A stretch of 64,000 bases of DNA from Rotaria macrura (lineage: Eukaryota; Rotifera; Eurotatoria; Philodinida; Philodinidae): positions 19,751-83,750 of the forward strand of contig OENT01000703.1 in assembly GCA_900239685.1 (NCBI GenBank), given 5' to 3'. The notes under the pieces were generated by a model. The model did not search any database. It was not told the origin of the DNA and was given only the letters and a program-made list of their open reading frames with translations. Numbering within the stretch: the stretch's first letter is position 1; every line of letters begins with the position of its first letter. This document shows positions 60,519 through 64,000 of the stretch, in pieces. A program made the position numbers and the translations under genes.

Positions 60519-62464
60519 TATTTTGTCTCCAAAATTGCGACCCAATTTTAATGTAAAATATCTCATACTCTTCAATCTTTTAACATATTACATGATTGAA
60601 AATTGTTTTTCATTCATGAAAGTAAAATAGTGCACAAACTCAGTATCGATTAACTTTTCAAACGAAGGATATTACGAAGTAAAATGTTCAAGTTAATATT
60701 TTCGAATCGTCGGTGGTCGGATGGACATTCACTAAAAATTATTTTTTTATCTAAAAAAAGTTCATAACGTTCTGACTCATTGAAAGTAAAATGTTCGGTT
60801 ATAACGATTGAATATCGATGATTATTTTAAACGTCTTTCTTAAACTTTATTGCATTCTCTCTTCTCATCTATTGATTATGTTTTAATTCATTGATGAATG
60901 TCAATTAAATCGTTTTGTACATCTGTTCTCAACATTACAACTTATATAAAAATGAACCAATGATTCAAAATTTATAAATGTTACAGATCATTAGTTTGTC
61001 TTGGATTTCTGTAATGATGCATGTGATCTGTGTTCTTAATGAGCTTAGAACGAAAGATTTGAATATGACCGTGACAACACAGTCGATTTGATGTTGAAGA
61101 CATATTGTGATAAGTATCTCTTTGCTTTTATTGTTCAAACATTTTGTATCATATTCATACAGTCATGTCATAATCAATTGAGATAATGAAATAACACTGT
61201 TTACTATTCGAAAATCTGCTATCTTTCTATTGTCAAACAGATGGCAAATTATGATACATAGAAAGATTTCAACGTTATTTTACATCAACTGTAATTGAGT
61301 GTAGTTTTTCGAGAGAATATTCTAAATGGATTCTTGTACAATAATCAGTATAAATAATGATATTTGATGTTGTTTCTAAATTATTCTATTCTCAGATATG
61401 TGTAAAAATAGAATGCACGGGGTTAAATTATGCATATACCTTTGTATATTTGTGTTCTGTTGTCAAGATCTATCCATGATTCTCAATTGCACAAGTTTGT
61501 ACGATGTTTGAGACAAAAAGAAATGTCTAGACTTTTTGTCTGTCCAATAAATAATACATATGATTTAATGACTAATTCAAAGATTTCAAGTTATGCTTTA
61601 ATCAGTTAAAGTCATGATCCTTTGTTTGACATAAGAAGATTACAGATGAATTATTGTTTTTATACATTTATTATATTGAACAACTCATTTCGTACCTATA
61701 AATAATGTTCCATTGACACGTATAATATAGTAGAGTCTATTTTTCTATAATGCAGTGAGTATCATTTGTAACACGTTCATCGATTCGTTTGCGTTTTTGT
61801 CGTCATCAAACATTCAAATTATTTTTCATGACATTAGTACTAATTTGAGATTGACAAAAAGAGACATATCGATAATCATCATCTCATACACACACACACA
61901 CACTTGTGTGGATGGACTTTGTTTTTTGTCTTATCATCATTTCTTTACCATTCTCTGAATGAATACACACATTTAGTTGTCTATGCTAAGTAATCAATCG
62001 TATAGTATATAGTAGGTGAATGAAGATGTATCGTGCAATCGATAAATACATTCCTATTTGTGTACATATGCAAAAAAGAAAAGACACATAAGAGTATAAG
62101 TACTTATGGATATATATATATATATACGTTTCTCAAGAAGGTTAATTGTATTCTCTAGTTGTTCAATTTCGATGTTTTTTTTCTCTATTCGTCTCATTGA
62201 TTGTTTCGTACATGTATATAAAAAGGTAATACTTATTTCTCATACAAGTACTATAGTCATTACAAGATACATATCCATGAATAATCTGTAAATAATAGGA
62301 GATGATTGAATTGATTTAATCATCTACTAGAATAATTAGACATATTGATAATATTCAGTGAGTTCATTGAATATATAATCATATTTTTATCTCGTTTATC
62401 TGAACATAAAATTGTATTTTTCTTTTCACCGTCAGATTTCTCATACTAATAATTTCAATTCTAC
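60519..62464. other. Gene-poor stretch with microsatellites
   Basis: Holds a (CA)n run at 61887-61903 and an (AT)n run at 62110-62126. No supported gene. Confidence 0.45.
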
Positions 62465-62647
62465 ATGTCAATTTTGTTTAATCGCCATCGCCAACGAAGT
62501 AAATCTAATACAAATACTAATCTATTATCATTTATTGATACATATACATCTGCAATCCTACGTACATTTGCGTCACTTAAACCATCGAGATCAACTACAT
62601 CAGTATCATGTCGAAAGCATCAACGTTTTTATTTTGATCGACCAACT
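62465..62647 (+). CDS. Possible 5' exon ending at a GTAAGT donor
   Basis: ATG 62465 opens 61 codons rich in Arg, Ser, Asn and Thr (SILFNRHRQRSKSNTNTN near the start, KHQRFYFDRPT at the end), followed at once by GTAAGT. A TTTTATAG acceptor ends 43 bp later at 62690. Downstream, a frame at about 62940-63060 (LLNIDKPSSILTYDEMTTNS) also has protein-like composition. I could not join these into one frame with confidence. It may be an exon of an unknown gene or coincidence. Confidence 0.2.
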
Positions 62648-63110
62648 GTAAGTCAATATTGTCAATGATTTTTTGTATTATATTTTATAGATAACATTGC
62701 ATATCGAGTTCAATGTATTCATGTCTTATTGTTTTGTTAGGTAAAGAACGAGAAAAATGCGTACTATATATACAACACGTGTTATTTAATAATGTTGTAT
62801 GTAATGAAGATTTCGAATATTCGATTGAACAATAGGAATTACCGATACAAGTTTATTTTAATGACATACATTAAACGAAGAAAGAAAACATGACCGTAAT
62901 TGTTACTCCGATAGTTGAAGTAATCTTTAGATAATTTGATAGAAACGAACAAGAACAACAATAATAGAATCGTATGAGCTATTATTGAACATCGATAAGC
63001 CAAGTTCAATATTGACTTATGATGAAATGACAACAAATAGTCGCACGAATAATTCAACTATTTCTCGTAGGTTTCTTTTTTTACATGAAGTAGAATACCT
63101 TGTGGGTAAA

Positions 63111-63172
63111 AGCAAAAAAAAAAAGAATACGAGAGAGAAAGAGACAGAGAGGGACAGAGAGAGAAGGAACAA
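63111..63172. repeat. Purine-rich (GA)n-like low-complexity tract
   Basis: An A-run followed by GAGA/GACAGA repeats. It reads as a Lys/Arg/Glu-rich frame but is simple sequence. Confidence 0.75.
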
Positions 63173-63329
63173 AACTTAGCTCGTTTGTCACATTCGATTC
63201 AATGAATAATTGTAGACATAATGCTTGTTTTATAACGACTTGATACAATTTTCGAAGGACATCAGATACTTCGTTAGACTTATTTTATGTGCATACATAC
63301 ATTTTCTTTTCGTCTTCTCTCGCGAACAG

Positions 63330-63374
63330 TTGAGAAGCAGTTCAAATCAATAAATTAATTTAACTGCTTCTCAA
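63330..63374. repeat. Short perfect hairpin
   Basis: TTGAGAAGCAGTT at 63330-63342 pairs exactly with AACTGCTTCTCAA at 63362-63374. Four more pairs (AAAT with ATTT) continue after a one-base bulge, giving a 10-base loop. It could be a terminator-like structure, a tiny foldback or a small-RNA stem. Confidence 0.7.
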
Positions 63375-63887
63375 AATTCACTTGTTTAAATCAACACTTT
63401 CATTAAAGTCAATTCTAAAGAGAAGGCAATCTACAGGTAAATAAGAAAGATTTCATTGTTATTTGATTTAATCTACGAAATATCACGTACGAGAAAGAAA
63501 ACTACAATTTAGTCTCTTTTATTTTTATTTATTGAATTGAACATTGTACAAAAGAAGTAGATTTGGTAAAAAAAAAGAAAGAATTTAATGAGAAACTTAA
63601 AGTGTGCATGCAATATAAGTGTTGTCTTCTGTAGATAAAATACAAACGATAATGTATGCTGTCATTTTTGTTTACTCGTAAAATGAATATTGCAGGTGAA
63701 AAAAAAACATTTAAGCACACACTATATAAATAGTCAGATTTGATAAGAAAATGTTATTGATTTTGACCTTCTACTTGACGACCAAATCATTAGAAGGAGC
63801 GGATTTATGCTATTAAGAATTTATATTCAGCACTTTTTAATTCGCTTAGTCATTAGACGAGACGAAACATATACATATACTTGTGAG

Positions 63888-63895
63888 TATAAATA
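63888..63895 (+). promoter_or_regulatory. TATA box (TATAAATA) near the right edge
   Basis: TATAAATA is followed 33 bases later by an initiator-like TCTCAGAAA (A at 63921) and, 62 bases after the box, by an ATG. The spacing is that of a focused metazoan promoter. Confidence 0.45.
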
Positions 63896-63949
63896 TTTTG
63901 TTTACCTGTTGGGCTTTCTCAGAAACATATATCAGTTGAAGACTAAAAA

Positions 63950-64000
63950 ATGACGAGATTAAATTTCTACAGTACTAACAAAATTGATTATGAAGACAAC
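63950..64000 (+). CDS. Start of an unidentified gene, cut by the window edge
   Basis: AAAAAATG at 63945-63952 opens 17 codons (MTRLNFYSTNKIDYEDN) that run off the end. Support comes from the promoter-like spacing upstream and from a hydrophilic, balanced composition. Too short to identify. Confidence 0.35.
   Translation, partial: MTRLNFYSTNKIDYEDN

Noticed and set aside
63111..63172. Lys/Arg/Glu-rich reading through the GA tract
   Set aside because: Simple sequence, not evidence of a gene.
1..64000. tRNA, rRNA, CRISPR, telomeric repeats
   Set aside because: No tRNA A/B-box pair, no rRNA-like sequence, no regularly spaced repeat-spacer array and no extended telomere repeat were seen by eye. 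A covariance-model scan would be decisive.

Overview
The window looks like AT-rich nuclear DNA of a small invertebrate, most probably a bdelloid rotifer (inference). Three observations point that way. Split genes have short GT-AG introns (61 and 63 bp measured, plus two longer ones). A single-exon rhodopsin-like receptor sits beside proteins of bacterial, fungal or plant type: a GIN/DUF2807 protein, a berberine-bridge-like FAD oxidase, a pathogen-related protein and a pentapeptide-repeat membrane protein. Long gene-poor stretches are full of short inverted-repeat DNA transposons. There is no operon structure, and I found no rRNA, tRNA or CRISPR.

Layout. 0-6 kb: a possible terminal exon on the minus strand at the left edge, a secreted-type gene broken by two adjacent stops (1873-2532), and an inverted-repeat element (4549-5176). 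6-19.2 kb: GIN-domain secreted protein (6036-6875, minus), a TIR element (8168-8597), a reverse-transcriptase scrap beside an AT microsatellite (12.6 kb), a seven-helix receptor with a good TATA box (15178-16232), and a 212-aa protein (18489-19127). 19.3-26 kb: a hAT-like MITE with a perfect 8-bp duplication, a small coiled-coil ORF between two inverted GTCGAC minisatellites, and a Ty3/gypsy RT scrap. 26-33 kb: two spliced minus-strand genes, a three-exon pentapeptide-repeat membrane protein (26163-27792) and a two-exon pathogen-related protein ending in a CaaX-like box (31259-33078). 37-48 kb: two diverged copies of one ~1-kb inverted-repeat element that carries the same decayed cysteine-bearing gene (37.1 and 46.5 kb), a 2.9-kb hAT skeleton, a third TIR element, and a type II membrane methyltransferase (44972-45916). 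50-52 kb: two-exon secreted FAD oxidase (minus). 55-64 kb: a 263-bp-arm hairpin, a second hAT MITE with a perfect 8-bp duplication, a frameshifted small gene, another inverted repeat, and a TATA-driven gene start at the right edge.

The intact genes stand alone and do not form a pathway. What they share is a secreted or membrane location and, for several, a likely foreign origin. The most novel material is the set of inverted-repeat elements, above all the TGTCACA family with its own protein, the foldback hairpin, and the paired GTCGAC arrays around a small ORF.
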